Source: Chrysomallon squamiferum (lineage: Eukaryota > Mollusca > Gastropoda > Neomphalida > Peltospiridae). Taken from it: a DNA stretch of 64,000 nucleotides. The stretch is from assembly GCA_012295275.1 (NCBI GenBank), contig CM022665.1, positions 24,649,946 through 24,713,945 on the forward strand. The letters run 5' to 3'. Made by a program: the position numbers and the translations under genes. This document shows positions 12,801 to 24,900 of the stretch, one piece after another (the first letter of the stretch is position 1; every line of letters begins with the position of its first letter). The notes beneath the pieces are model-generated. The model was not told the DNA's origin and made no database searches. It worked only from the letters and a program-made list of their open reading frames with translations.

Positions 12801-13190
12801 GTAGATAGTGAAACAGACAATATAGAGAATTAATGCTTAAACCAAACTTGTCTTAGGTCATCAAGTTAGCACCGAGTTACAGTCCATCCTAAATAAAACG
12901 GAAGAAAAAACACAAAATAGGATATGCTTGTTTTGTTATCACCTCCTACACTGTATTTAGATATTACAGACTAATAACAACAACAACAACAACAATAATA
13001 ATAAAACCATATATTTATGCTGTGATGGTATCTAATAAACTAGGTACGAATTAAAACTATAAACAAAATCACTTTAATTTCATCATTTCATTTTGGATTT
13101 AAGGTTTCTAAACTTTATTTAACTGTTATTCCACACACCCCAGAAGAACTGAATGAATGAATGAAAAAAATTAACGTGCTAATCAGAGCT
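9864..13190. other. DRAP1 3' UTR and intergenic DNA
   Basis: No further coding exon was found. The first kilobase is probably DRAP1 3' UTR, with AATAAA at 10850 as a candidate end. The rest is AT-rich and holds a tandem duplication near 11.95-12.45 kb (listed separately), a (TA)n run near 12468-12488 and a short AAC repeat near 12978-12993. Small ORFs here consist of low-complexity translation. Confidence 0.5.
11948..12450. repeat. Imperfect tandem duplication, unit about 287 bases
   Basis: Two direct copies share AATAAGTAGTCATATCTTGC (11951 and 12240) and ACAAAACATACTTTGGCTGG further on (about 12125 and 12411). The offset is 286-289 bases along the unit. The copies differ by small indels, for example a TCCAG insertion near 12370 and different A-rich spacers, so the duplication is not brand new. 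It is non-coding. Confidence 0.8.
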
Positions 13191-13193
13191 AGC

Positions 13194-13418
13194 TGTTGTG
13201 AAACACGTTAGAAGAACAGAAGAACTGAAGAATCGTTTCTCTTATACAAAGCCCGTGTGCTCAAAAGTCGAAGTTCTTATCGATTTCCTAACTGGTGGGT
13301 CAATACTCTTGGGTACAGTTATCTCCCTTATACTACCGAAAGTAACACACGGAAGAAATTGGGGAAAGTCAAAGTCCGATGATTTTCATTCTACTTCCAG
13401 TTTCTTTTGCGTAACATG
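13194..13418 (+). other. Possible 5' exon of the unknown gene at 14.2 kb
   Basis: A stretch of higher GC content than its surroundings ends at a good splice donor (CATG|GTAAGA, donor at 13419). Joining it to the acceptor at 14204 keeps one frame open across the junction (FCVTC-YLTKYTNQM), but the exon has no in-frame ATG. I therefore treat it as a 5' non-coding exon, or as part of a longer N terminus whose start lies upstream. The assignment rests only on the donor, the composition and the open frame. Confidence 0.35.
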
Positions 13419-14228
13419 GTAAGACCTTTTACTGTTTACGTTTTATATTGAAATCAGTAAAGGTAATTCATTTCAATTCAGATTCCAAGAAAGGAAGTTC
13501 CAATAACGTTTTTCACAGTAACTCAGCAGAGGCTGAAAAAAGGTCAGTGTCAGATGAAAAAATCACAAAGTCTGTGACTCAGAAAATTGAGAAATCTCAT
13601 CGATTAACGACTGCATCATTCCTTGTTATATGTAATAATATTGATTAATGCTGAAGATAATAATAACATAACTGAACATGTATGACACCAAACAGCACAG
13701 AGCTAAGTGGAACTTCAGACTATTTGAATTAAATTTTGAATAATAATAATAATAATCCTTAAAATTACAAATGATTAAAATATTATGATATTAATATAGC
13801 ATTATAACTGCTAAATTTGTCATTTTTATTTATTTATTAGTTATTATTATTGACTGACTCATTGCTTGATTGACTGGTTCTTTGATTGGTTTATCATTGG
13901 ATATTTAGTTTGTCTGTGGCTCTGTGACCAGTTACGGTGAATAATCTAGATTTATATGTGGATAGAGAGAAATGGTCTGTGATGATCATAAAAAATGTGT
14001 TTAATTTCATTTATATTTAATTTCTGTGGATTTGCAATAATAAATTTATATCATTGTTTGGACTTTCTGTGTACCTACCTAAAGAAAAAAAAGAAAAACA
14101 AGTTGAATAAATAAATTATTGTTATTTTGCTGTTCATTTGCTGTTATTAATACAACATTTTGTTTTTACTTTTGTGATTATTTAATTTTTAAATTGTTTT
14201 TAGCTATTTAACCAAGTATACTAATCAG

Positions 14229-16153
14229 ATGTATATCATCAAGGGGTATCTTGGTATGACTGATAAAGACAAAGGTGAGAATGGAGCCAATTACAATGGA
14301 TATGATGTGGACAGTCCATCTAATCACGGTAGATCAATAGATGATCTAATAAGACTAGTTCAGGTAATAATATAAACAATACTTTACTGTGTACATTATT
14401 TATATTACATTCCATACACAATCTACATATGCAGTTAATTTCGCTATTCATTAGACACATACACAGGATTTTGTAAAATATATTTAATTTTTGTTTTGTA
14501 CAATTCAAGAATTGGAAATTTTATGGTTGAAACAATTTATTATTATTTTTCATTTCTTTCTTTCTTATTATTATTTTGTCATGGTTATTTATTTGGTTGA
14601 CATTTCAAATGAATATTCATTCAAATTAAATTTTAATGTTTAATTTGCAACTGATCTGTTTTCTGTGTTTCCTGTGTTTTGCATATTGAATTTCTGTGTT
14701 GCATTTTAGAGGCAGAGATCAAATTTCAGAAATTTGCCTGGCATGGTTCAGCAACTTCAAGAAAATAATGAGCTTCAGATAGAATTAATAAACAAACTTG
14801 TACAAGAGCGTAAGAGAACTGGCTCTTCAGAACAAAAAGCTGTCTGAGGAAAAGATCATGCTCACACGAAAGATGGAGAAACAATCAAAAGAAACGAATG
14901 ATCTTAGAACTGAAGTATTGAATCTGAAGAGACAAATAAATACCCTCCAGTTTAACATACCATCTCCACAGAGTGACTGGAAACAATCTACTAGCATTAT
15001 GAGCTATCACACCTCTCCTAGGAAGCAAAGAATTTTTGAATTACCGAAGAAAAAACCACAAGGTAATGTTTATTTATGTTGTGAAAACATAATAAGAATT
15101 AACCTAATGTGTTAAGTCAGTGGTTTTCAAACTGGAGTTTAAGGAACCCAAGGAGTACATAAGAAAACTTGTAAGGGATTAGAGGTTTGTAAAAACACTG
15201 AAATTTTAAAATCTCCTGAAGCTTTTCTGCAGCATTTTTACATTTTTGTATTATGTAAATTTAATTTTTTTAAATTTATTTATTTATTTCTTTATTTTTG
15301 TTATTTAAGTTAGTGTTATTAGTGTTAATATACTTTTCTTATAATAAAATCAATACTGTTTTATTTTTTTGCAGTCCGGGTTTATTTCTTTAGTCCACAA
15401 AGGGACCAGGTTCCACCAATTATGGACATCACTAGCCGGCTGACAGAGGCACTCTCACAGCAAGATGTTGTCCTAGTGACTGAGACAATTACAGAAACTC
15501 CTGTCCCAGACGATGCCCGACCTGCCATTTTACTGTGTATAAATGTGTCTAGGATTGGAACAGATGTTACAAATGCACTAAAAGATATGAAAGGTAATGA
15601 CGTAGTTAAAGTTGATATTTGATCAAATATTTATTTATAAGTTAGAGGATTTTTTTTCTGAATTTTTTCAGGCTATTTTTGAAACTGAAATAGTGATATA
15701 TATATATAGAACTGAACAGGGTCAGATTCAACTATTAGCTAAAAATGCTGTTACTTTGGGCTTCTTTGGGCCTCACTGAATTACATTTCAATTACCATTC
15801 TCAAAAATCAGTTTTAGAAAGCATAAAATTCTATTGAAAATTAGTGATAAATAAATAAATAGATAAATAGAAAATAGAAATTGTTATTATATATATAATA
15901 ACATAAAAATAATGTTATCTATCTTTCAGCTGATTACAATGTAGCTGTAGTAGTTCTGCATCACAAGGACATTCATGTCCTACCTAAGCTGTCCAGTGTA
16001 AAGAGCTTGACTGGCCGAGAATTCCAGAATCTTGGAGCCATTGTTGACATGGCTTTCTGGAAAGAAAAGGGTCTGCACCAGTGTGATATGAACCAGCAAG
16101 CCATCCAGAAGTTGTGTGAATTTCTCAAGATGTTTGTACTGCCAGGAAAATAA
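14229..16153 (+). CDS. Unrecognised coiled-coil plus alpha/beta-domain protein, frame-shifted
   Basis: Coding exons are 14229-14363 (exon opens at 14204), 14710-15062, 15375-15593 and 15930-16153, all with GT-AG borders. The start chosen is the ATG at 14229 (MYIIKGYLGMTDKDKGENG). Residues about 46-130 form a coiled coil (LPGMVQQLQENNELQIELIN, then ALQNKKLSEEKIML). A Ser/Pro linker follows, then a roughly 145-residue C-terminal domain with alternating hydrophobic strands and helices: VRVYFFSPQ, DVVLVTETIT, ILLCINVSRIG, VAVVVLHHKDIHVLP, LGAIVDMAFW, ending MFVLPGK. Exon 14710-15062 is 353 nt and contains one base too many: the frame entering from the left meets TGA at 14845, and the frame leaving to the right is closed upstream by TAA at 14789. 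Dropping one base near 14809 gives 309 residues. It may be a sequence error, an allele, a programmed shift or a young pseudogene. I do not recognise the family; the C-terminal fold could be Rossmann- or TIR-like. Confidence 0.65.
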
Positions 16154-16273
16154 AATATTATACTACTGTGGTGATAAATGTATTGATGTTTATGTTTCTA
16201 TTTGTGCCATTATAATATGTCATGGGGTGTCAGGAAAGAAAAACAACTACAAGAAAACATGATATTTAATATA

Positions 16274-16304
<31 letters not shown>

Positions 16305-18800
16305 TTAAAATGGCTTTCATTATTTGTTTCAAAATATATCATGTTTGTACTGCAACAGTAATGGTACATATGAAATATTGTTTATTTTATGTTCTGTGTT
16401 GTCTAAACATATTTTTGAGCTTTATTGTTACTACTACTACTACTGTTGCTATTACTACTTTTATGCATGTTGTTAAATTGGTTTCTCTAGTATTTAGCGA
16501 CAGACACTTGCTCACATAGTGATGATGCAACAAAATGGGTGATCAACAAACTTGATTTCCATTTACGTGAAATACACAAAGTAACAGATAATTTGTTGTG
16601 TTAGTGTTTTGTTGTAACAAATGTCAGCAGTTGTAATGCTAATCATTACCATCTTTTAATTAAATGAAAATATGTATGTTGAAATTATATTTATATAGTT
16701 TTTGACAAAGTCTGTTTTTATTTGGATTCTATAACAATTCTTCATATGGACAAATTTCTTTAATGTATGCTTATTATAATTTATATTCAATTCTTTTATT
16801 TATTGCCTGTCAAGACCATTTGAAAAAGCACATAATACTGACAGATTTACATGTTTGTATTTTTTGTGTGTTGTATGTGTGTGTGTGCGTGTGTGTCTGT
16901 GTAGGACTGCTAAATTTATTGATCAATAGCACTAAATCTCAGAGCTAGTATTTTTGTCTTCCGTACATTTAAAATAAATAAATCACAAAAAAATACACTA
17001 ATATGAAGAACTTTATTTTATAGTTATGCCTACTGGGAAGAATAATTTTACTGTAAAAAAATATTAAATTATTTACTAATTTTTGTTGTTATTTTTATTG
17101 TATTATTACTTTTTGTCTGAAGTAGCAATAACTTACTGTTAATTAGTGTCAAAACAATATTAAACAGGCATCATGCTCAAACATATTATATTAATATCTG
17201 TTGAGATTTTTTTCACATGTTAAGTACCTGTAATGTACTGTGATAATATATGTAGATATTTTTCATATAATTATGCAGATTTTATAAATTAGATATATTG
17301 TATTCATCAGGTTTATCACCAATTTTATGTTGTCACGATGCCTGTTTTTTCTTGTTTTTCCATTGTTTTTCCATTAATTGAAGTGCAAGCAAATTGTCCA
17401 TCCCATGTTTTCAGTTTTTGTGTGATAAGTGCTTGAGATATTAGAAATGTTTCAATTATGCTATAAAAAACATTACCAGCTGGTGATAACTGTGCTATAC
17501 ATTTTTGTATATCAGAAGGCTTAATTTTCAGTTTCAGATGTATTTTGCTATATTGAGACTAAAAACATTAGCAATTCTGAGCTACAGCAATGCATTTTAT
17601 AATGAAGCTGCTTTCATTGATTTAATAGTTATACTTTAAATTTTGTACTGTTTAAGTAAAAGGGCTTTTTGTTTTGGTTTATGCTTAAATGTGAAAAATC
17701 CAGCTTGGGTTTTTTAAATTGTCTTATTGATATTTATCAATAAGACAAATAGTTTTGTTTGTATTTGTTATTATTATTTTAAATTTATTTTATTATTATT
17801 TTTTAGTCATAATAATAAAAATATATAATATTTTGGATGACAACAAAACAAAATATTCTCCAAAACCCTATATTAAGATAATTATGATACTGTCAGGTTT
17901 TGAATTTGGTTCAAATCTAGTAACACATCAGGATTTCAGCATTGAATAATCTGCATTTGTCTTCCGCGTATGTTCTTTTTAGCAAGACCATAAAATTAAT
18001 TCCGGATTTTTTAAAATTTGCTATATCTTTGTAGTAAGATTATATTACATTTTTTTTTCTAAATGTCATGAGTGTAAAACGAGATTATATGATTCAAGGT
18101 TTATAAAGTTAAAACAATCTGTTTTCTTCCAAAGTTTTAAAATTATTTATTTAATATTCACTTGTTTTCATTATTTAAATGCTGCAACTTCATGCTTTGC
18201 TATTTTTGAATTAACAAAGATCGTTGCCAGTAATTATTGTTGAAGATGAATGCTTATCATAAACAAGGAGTATTCTTAAGTGATTTAAACTCAGTACATA
18301 CACAAATGAAAATTATGACCTAAAATAATGTATTTGTACATTCTTTTTTCTACAATAAAATATTACGATTTCTTCTTTTTTTTTTTTTTAAATCAGTATT
18401 TAAGATATTTGTTATTCAGTGTTATTAGTGTTACTATAATTAAAAATAGTAAAAAGAGTAATTTTTTTTTTAATTGTAATTAACCTTGTTTTTAAAAATT
18501 ATTTTATTAAAATTGTATCTTATAATTTTATAGTTTATTTTATTAACATTTCATCTTGCCATTATATAGTTTATATTGTAATAGCTTTTTGATTAAAATT
18601 GTATTTGTATGTATTAAAACTCATTTGTTACACATTTATAAACTGAACAGTGCTTATTTAATTTTAAGACTTCTGTTGCAATGTACATTAAATTGTATCA
18701 GTGTCAGTATCATAAAAACCTTTTTGTTAAAGTAACTTTTGTTAGACAAAAGATTGTTTTAACTGGAACATGCGTTTCCTTGTAAATAAACTATTGATAA
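16154..18800 (+). other. 3' UTR and flank of the unknown gene
   Basis: No coding exon is visible. This AT-rich stretch probably includes a long 3' UTR. AATAAA at 18785-18790 is one candidate polyadenylation signal near the point where the gene meets the convergent glycogen phosphorylase gene. It contains a (TA)n run near 16277-16302, a (GT)n run near 16875-16902 and a strong inverted repeat at 17719-17748. ORFs at 16202-16519 and 16763-16948 are low-complexity. Confidence 0.4.
17719..17748. repeat. Perfect inverted repeat with 14-base arms
   Basis: TTGTCTTATTGATA is followed, after two bases (TT), by its exact reverse complement. In RNA it would fold into a tight AU-rich hairpin within the probable 3' UTR of the gene ending at 16153. 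A regulatory role is not shown. Confidence 0.85.
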
Positions 18801-21800
18801 TTATTTATTGTTGTATTTTAAATTCATTACAAAGTAGTATGAACACCCTTTATCTTAATCCTTTGAAGAATGACGGTTATAAAGTAAACTTGTCACCATG
18901 GTCCCAATGAATTATTTCTCTCAAACATTTCTGGACATCTTGTTTTATTTAATTAAAATTTATTTATCCACAGTAGACACAAAATAACAACAGAACAGAT
19001 AACTGAAACTTCTAGGAAAGCTTTTAACATCTTTATTAACTTTTAACTCCAAAATGAGTTCACATAGATGAAAACCCAATCAAAACATTCCAAATTGTGC
19101 GATGTGACACCATAGCTCATGCAATGATCTATAAGGCAGGCTCTTTTGAAAATAGACTTTTTCAGATATATAAAAAAAAAAAAAAAAAAAAAAAAATTTG
19201 TTCAGTTAAAACCAATAATAAAAAGCAAAGAAAAAATATATTAATGGAAAAGTAATTGATGCAAATGGAAATATATAAGAAAAAAGCTGAAATTGATATT
19301 CATTCCTCCTTTATGTCAATATATTAAATTCTAAAAAAGGTAATAATAATTAAAAAAAGAAATTAAATATAAAGATTTCTTATCTTAAGCCAAGCAATGC
19401 ATGTAAAAAGAACAGATTTTTTTAAAACAGTGTAAAATGCATTGGTGATGACATATCCATATTTATAAGTTTCTATTCTTTGGTAACATTACTGGCTTGA
19501 CATTGTTATTTATTTAATTTTGTAAATACTGCAAAGAGATAATCAAAATGATAGTATTAAAAAATAGCACTGATCAAAAATAAATACAATGAATCAAGTT
19601 TTAAAGCCAACTGAAATGAACATTCTGCACCAAACTTAAATATATTCAACAAAGAAAAATTCCAATAAATACAAACTTAATAAGTACATCAGGTATGTTG
19701 TATTATAATTAAAACGATATAATTGATAAAATTATCAAAGTATCAAGTAACTTCTTATAGCACTGCATGTGAGCAAAATATATCACATATATGCACTGAA
19801 AGTGAAGTTAAATATTAAAAAGGGAATTAACAATATAAACGTACACTACTATATTATGTAAAACAAAATTTGGTAAGAAATGTAACAAATGAACAATAAT
19901 TTGATATCTGCACATTGTAATTTAATTACTAGTATCTTAAGTTACACAGTTGCTATACTATTTATCTAAAATGTAGTTTTTATTCAGTTTTCTTTTTTAG
20001 TTTTTTTTTTTTCTGAGTAAATTCTGATAACATGAATCTTTTTTTTTTTTTTTTTTTCTTTTTCTCCCACATACAGAAAGATTGTACATGTTCTTTTCAG
20101 CTTTGGTAACACTGAAGAATTTAACACGAAACATCAACTAGATACTGTAAGCATATTTCAAAAAGGATATACATCTTAGTTAAAACTGACAATATTCTTT
20201 TTTTATTTAGTATACATCCAAAAACATAAAATTGTACAAAATTATCTGCATTAGCTTTATATAATTTCATGTTCTAAGTAATAATATAACTATAGTGGGA
20301 AAAATATATATATATATATGTATGTATGTATGTATGTTGGGAAGGTAACTTCTTTTGCAGACAAGAGTTTTTACATGAAATCTTATACAAAAACAATCAC
20401 AGTTTTTAGGAACTGTTTAATTCCTGACATAAACTGTCATCACTTAAATCTTAAAACAGATCTTTGCCCGAATTGTTGATTAAACCTTTATACGAGTTTT
20501 AGCGTGTATGACACTACCATACACTACATACTACCACATACTACTTAATATCAACTTCTAAATAACATCAATTAATAACTATTGTATAAACAATTATCAC
20601 GATCCTATATAACTATTACACTCAACACTAATCAAATGCTGAAATAATAAAAATCTCAAGGTAATCAAAAAAGAAACAAAACTACAAACATTAAATATGA
20701 GGATAAAGGCAGTCACTTCAGTCATCAATTTTTTTTTTTAATAACTTTTGAATTCTGTCCCCTCACAAATCTAAAGTTTTTCTCAAAAATGAATTACTCT
20801 ATCAAGAAAGATTTGGTAACCAACAGTCAATAAAAAACAACAATAATGAAGGCATATTTTCCAATTAATTAAGCGTTGTGAATATAATTAAAAAGTATAT
20901 CTTCCAAAAGTGAAAACCTTGACAATAATGTGGATGAGGTAATTTGATGATTCTTACTAGTCATGGAGTCTTGCAAAACATTAGGACTAGATAGTGTAAA
21001 AACAATACCATTAATCTGACTGGAGACAAGGTGAAAAATTCGGCATATCTTTAAATCCACTGAAATGATTATTTTATTAACTATTCAGTAAACTTTAAAG
21101 TGTCAGTCACTGTCTGGTTACACTGTGTAATGTAAGGTCTTTTACATTACCAACTATGAAAGCACTGACCAAACTCAATATACACTTTTTTTTCAATACT
21201 AACATTTTATCAATTTAAATAAATGAAAAGCGAATAATTTAAAAATAGCAAACAAGTGTTCCTGGAATAAATAAAAAAGCAAATAATATAAAAACAGCAA
21301 ACAAGTGTTCCAGGAATAAATAATTAACAAGTATGAACAAAGTCTCATTATATATTAAATTAATTTATAAATACTAATATCTTATTATCTATTGATTTAG
21401 AGCAAACTGAAAAGTTTGATTAGAATGTTTCTGTATCAAGAAAATATATTTTGTTACCTGAAATGAAATGATTGAAAATTAAAGCCAGTGGATGGTTCTT
21501 TTCATTCACTTTTATTCAATGAACACCTCTATATTTATAATAATAATTAGGAAAAAAAGAGAAGTATTTGTCAGAAAAATTAAAAAACAATGGCAAGACA
21601 ACAATCCTCACAATAATTTCATCATGTCTCTGCCAGAAAATAAACAATTCAAAACAAATATCAACACGTCCAAACATCTAAATACCATTAACATGAAAGA
21701 AGAACGCAACAAGCTGCAGAATGCCAGGATGTTTTGGAACCACAATCCCAACATCTACATTAATGAATTAGCTTTCAAGCAAAATAGTTGAATGGCAATA

Positions 21801-21930
21801 TCATTTTTAAAGTTACTTTGTGCTCATTCAGATTGTTTCTAGAACTGTTAGCAGTGAATATCACCTCTGAGAAAGTTAAAGGATATGCAAATTTATTTGA
21901 CAAGCTTAATCCTATTTAATGTCCAGAAGC
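18801..21930 (-). other. 3' flank and probable 3' UTR of glycogen phosphorylase
   Basis: No coding exon is visible on either strand. The DNA is A-rich on the plus strand, thus U-rich in the phosphorylase transcript, and has poly(A) tracts (about 19170-19196) and poly(T) tracts (about 20040-20057). Several minus-strand AATAAA signals occur (for example plus-strand TTTATT at 19032), and I cannot choose among them. The plus-strand ORF at 21492-21791 has no recognisable motif. A near-perfect 49-base tandem duplication lies at about 21224-21321. Confidence 0.4.
21224..21321. repeat. 49-base tandem duplication
   Basis: Two adjacent copies carry AGCAAACAAGTGTTCC with T/A and similar single-base differences afterwards. 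The copies are offset by 49 bases (matching motif at 21249 and 21298). Non-coding, in the probable 3' UTR of glycogen phosphorylase. Confidence 0.7.
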
Positions 21931-24900
21931 TTATTGTTTGACATTAACATCTGGTAGAACAGGTTCATGTGGTGCTGGCAGTTTGTTCTCATTTGGCTTT
22001 ACATTCCAAATATCTCTGGCATAGTCAGAAATGGTCCGGTCGCTGGAAAATTTTCCACATGTGGCAATGTTTATTGCACACTTTTTCAACCATTCCATTC
22101 GGTTCTGAGGGAAAAGAAAGATGTGAAATATTTAAATTCTATGCAGTTATTTCTCAGGACATCTAATCATAAGAGTTTGCTGTTGAAAATAAAATAAAAA
22201 TAGTAATAATGGACACTGAATAAGAGAAATGTAAAAGTCTCCGTAATATTTACCATGTAAAGTTTGCTAACTTCCTCCTGACTTTTTATGTAGGCTTCAT
22301 AGTCAGCTAGAAGACGGAATCTAAAAGAAAAACATTAAGATATAACATTGTTATTATTTTATTACAAAAAATAAAAATAAAAATATTTTAAATAAAAATA
22401 TCAAGAATGTTAGGTAACCAACCTGTCATCATGAACAAGGCTATCAAAAATTTGTCTGAACAGGGTTGGTTCTTCTGGAGAGAAGTATCCACCATTGATC
22501 TGGTCAAGGACTTGCTTCAGTTCTGGATTCTTCTCATAATAGGCTTTGGCATGGTATCTATGAAACAAATAGTCTATCATTTTTATTTCTTCCTATTTAA
22601 AAACAGTTTCTTAACCCTTTCTTTGTGATAAGTGGATATTATCCACTCAAAATTTTGACTGTGGAAAATGGATTTACCCAATGGCCTTAAAAGAACTTGT
22701 TATGCTGTGAGACACAAACAGCCCCAGAGACTCTCTAATATCGTGTTCCCATCTATGGTGCAGCAGCTAAACCACTGGTCTTGTTGTTTTGCCAGGAACA
22801 GTTTTTAATTAATACGTGAAAGGGTTAATAACCTCTGCAACAAAACCTCTTTTAAATTTACAGGTGTTTGTAATGTTCAGTGGGACTGATGAATCAAAAA
22901 CCTACTGACAAATATGCTTAGGATATGCAGTCATTTGCTCTTCAAAAAAACATGTATAATGAAACTAAAAAATTATTAGAGTACATTGATTCTAAAAGAA
23001 CTATTTATATTTTTAATTAAGAAATATCCAAACCCTCTTTTGTTGAGTGCATTCACATCGTCAACTGTCATTCCAAAAATGAAGATATTGTCACGTCCCA
23101 TTTCTTCCATCATCTCAACATTGGCTCCATCCAGAGTTCCAATAGTCAGTGCACCATTGGCCTAAATGAGTTTTAAAACAATACTTTCTAAACTTTTAAA
23201 ATAATACTTTCTAAACTGAATAATTAAATAAATAAAAAGATATTACATTTTGAAAAACAGAAACCATGTATTAGTTATACTGTTCTAACTTATCTTCTTT
23301 CAAAATAAAAACAATCTAATCTCACAATATAGATAATTTCATTGATTAATAAATCTCATTTTAATACAATACAAATCAGCCAATGCAACTGAAAATGTAT
23401 GATTCAATTTACAAAACATCTTCTGTGCTGTTACTGTTGTTAATATCAAATGCTATTCTCTGATGCAATAATTTGAGGTCCATGAATGTTTTAGAATTTA
23501 ACTAAAATTGCTATTATATGATAAACTGGAGACAACAATCCTGACAAAAAATTCACAAATAAACAAAACAAAATTTTTTCAGATTCAGATCTATTTGCTG
23601 GAGATGTAGAAAAAACATACCATGAATTTCATATTTCCTGTGCCAGATGCTTCTGTTCCAGCCAATGATATCTGTTCACTGAGGTCAGCAGCAGGAATGA
23701 TCTTTTCTGCCAGGGTCACCCTGTAATTTTCTAAGAAAATCAACTTCAGACGATTTCCGACAATGGGATCATTGTTGATCACTCGGCCAACACTGTTGAT
23801 CAGTTTGATTATTAGTTTGGCCATATGGTACCCTGGTGCAGCCTGTAAGAATAATCTGGTGCATTATCTGTGAGCCATGTTATTAGTTAACATTTTTCTT
23901 GATATGACCAATATTTATGCTTATGTTGTATATGACAGAAGAAACTGAAGTTTCTTGTCCTTTTTTCTATTGATACTGAGTTTTTTCAACTGTTTGCAAA
24001 ACAGCTAAGTTTAGGATTCAATTCCATGGACTTGTGCCAATAAATTCTCAACCTGCACTGCCATTTGTCACTTTTAAAATATAATATTTTCATTTCAGTC
24101 ATCACACTATAGTGTAATCTGAATTACTTTAAAACACTTATATTTTCTGGAGAAACAAATAAAAAAAATAAAACAAAAAATATTTAATATACCACTGGTA
24201 GCCCGTGAAAATGTTTTACTTGAACAATAAATATTTTAAATATACAATAATAATAAGAAGGCCAGTACCATTTTTGACAAAGGTTGTGTCTCTGTGTTTA
24301 TCCATTGTTTACAAAAAGTAAATTACCTTGCCTCCAATCATGACAGTTCTTGGTACAAAGTTCATATTTGGATTTTTCTTCAGTCGGTTGTAGATGGTTA
24401 TCACATGTAAAACATTCAGAAGCTGACGTTTATATTCATGGATCCTCTTCACTTGCATGTCATACATGGATGATGCATTGACTTCGATATTGTAATTCTT
24501 CTTAAGGTAAGCAGCCAGTTTCTGCTTGTTCTCATCTTTAACTCGACCAAGCTGTTCCAAGAATGACTTCTGATTTGCATGCTGTTTCAGTTTCTGCATC
24601 TCATGGAGATTAACAACCCAACCATCTCCAATTTTCTACGAGTTGCAAAAACAATTAAATCAGTTAAAATATTCATGAAATAGCAACAAAAAATAAGTAA
24701 AAATATATTCATGTTATTTTCAGCTTCTATTTTCTGCTTCAGTCTCAAGGGCAGTTTTTAATATTTCAGTTAGCAACAACCTTTTATCACAGTTATTTAG
24801 ATATTATTTGAAACTATATATATTTGTACATATAATTTACAAAATACAATTAAATTTACATTGGAAAAAACCCCAATAATATGGATGAAATAAAATGGAG

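Noticed and set aside
13198-13422. 74-codon ORF as a protein-coding first exon
   Set aside because: It has no ATG (opens with GTG). It is kept only as a possible non-coding exon of the downstream gene.
14809-14830. A 21-base micro-intron (GTAAGA...TTCAG) explaining the frame shift
   Set aside because: Its length is a multiple of three, so removing it does not change frame, and it is far shorter than a workable animal intron.
21967-22197. Plus-strand ORFs near 22 kb
   Set aside because: They are antisense shadows of the last glycogen phosphorylase exon.
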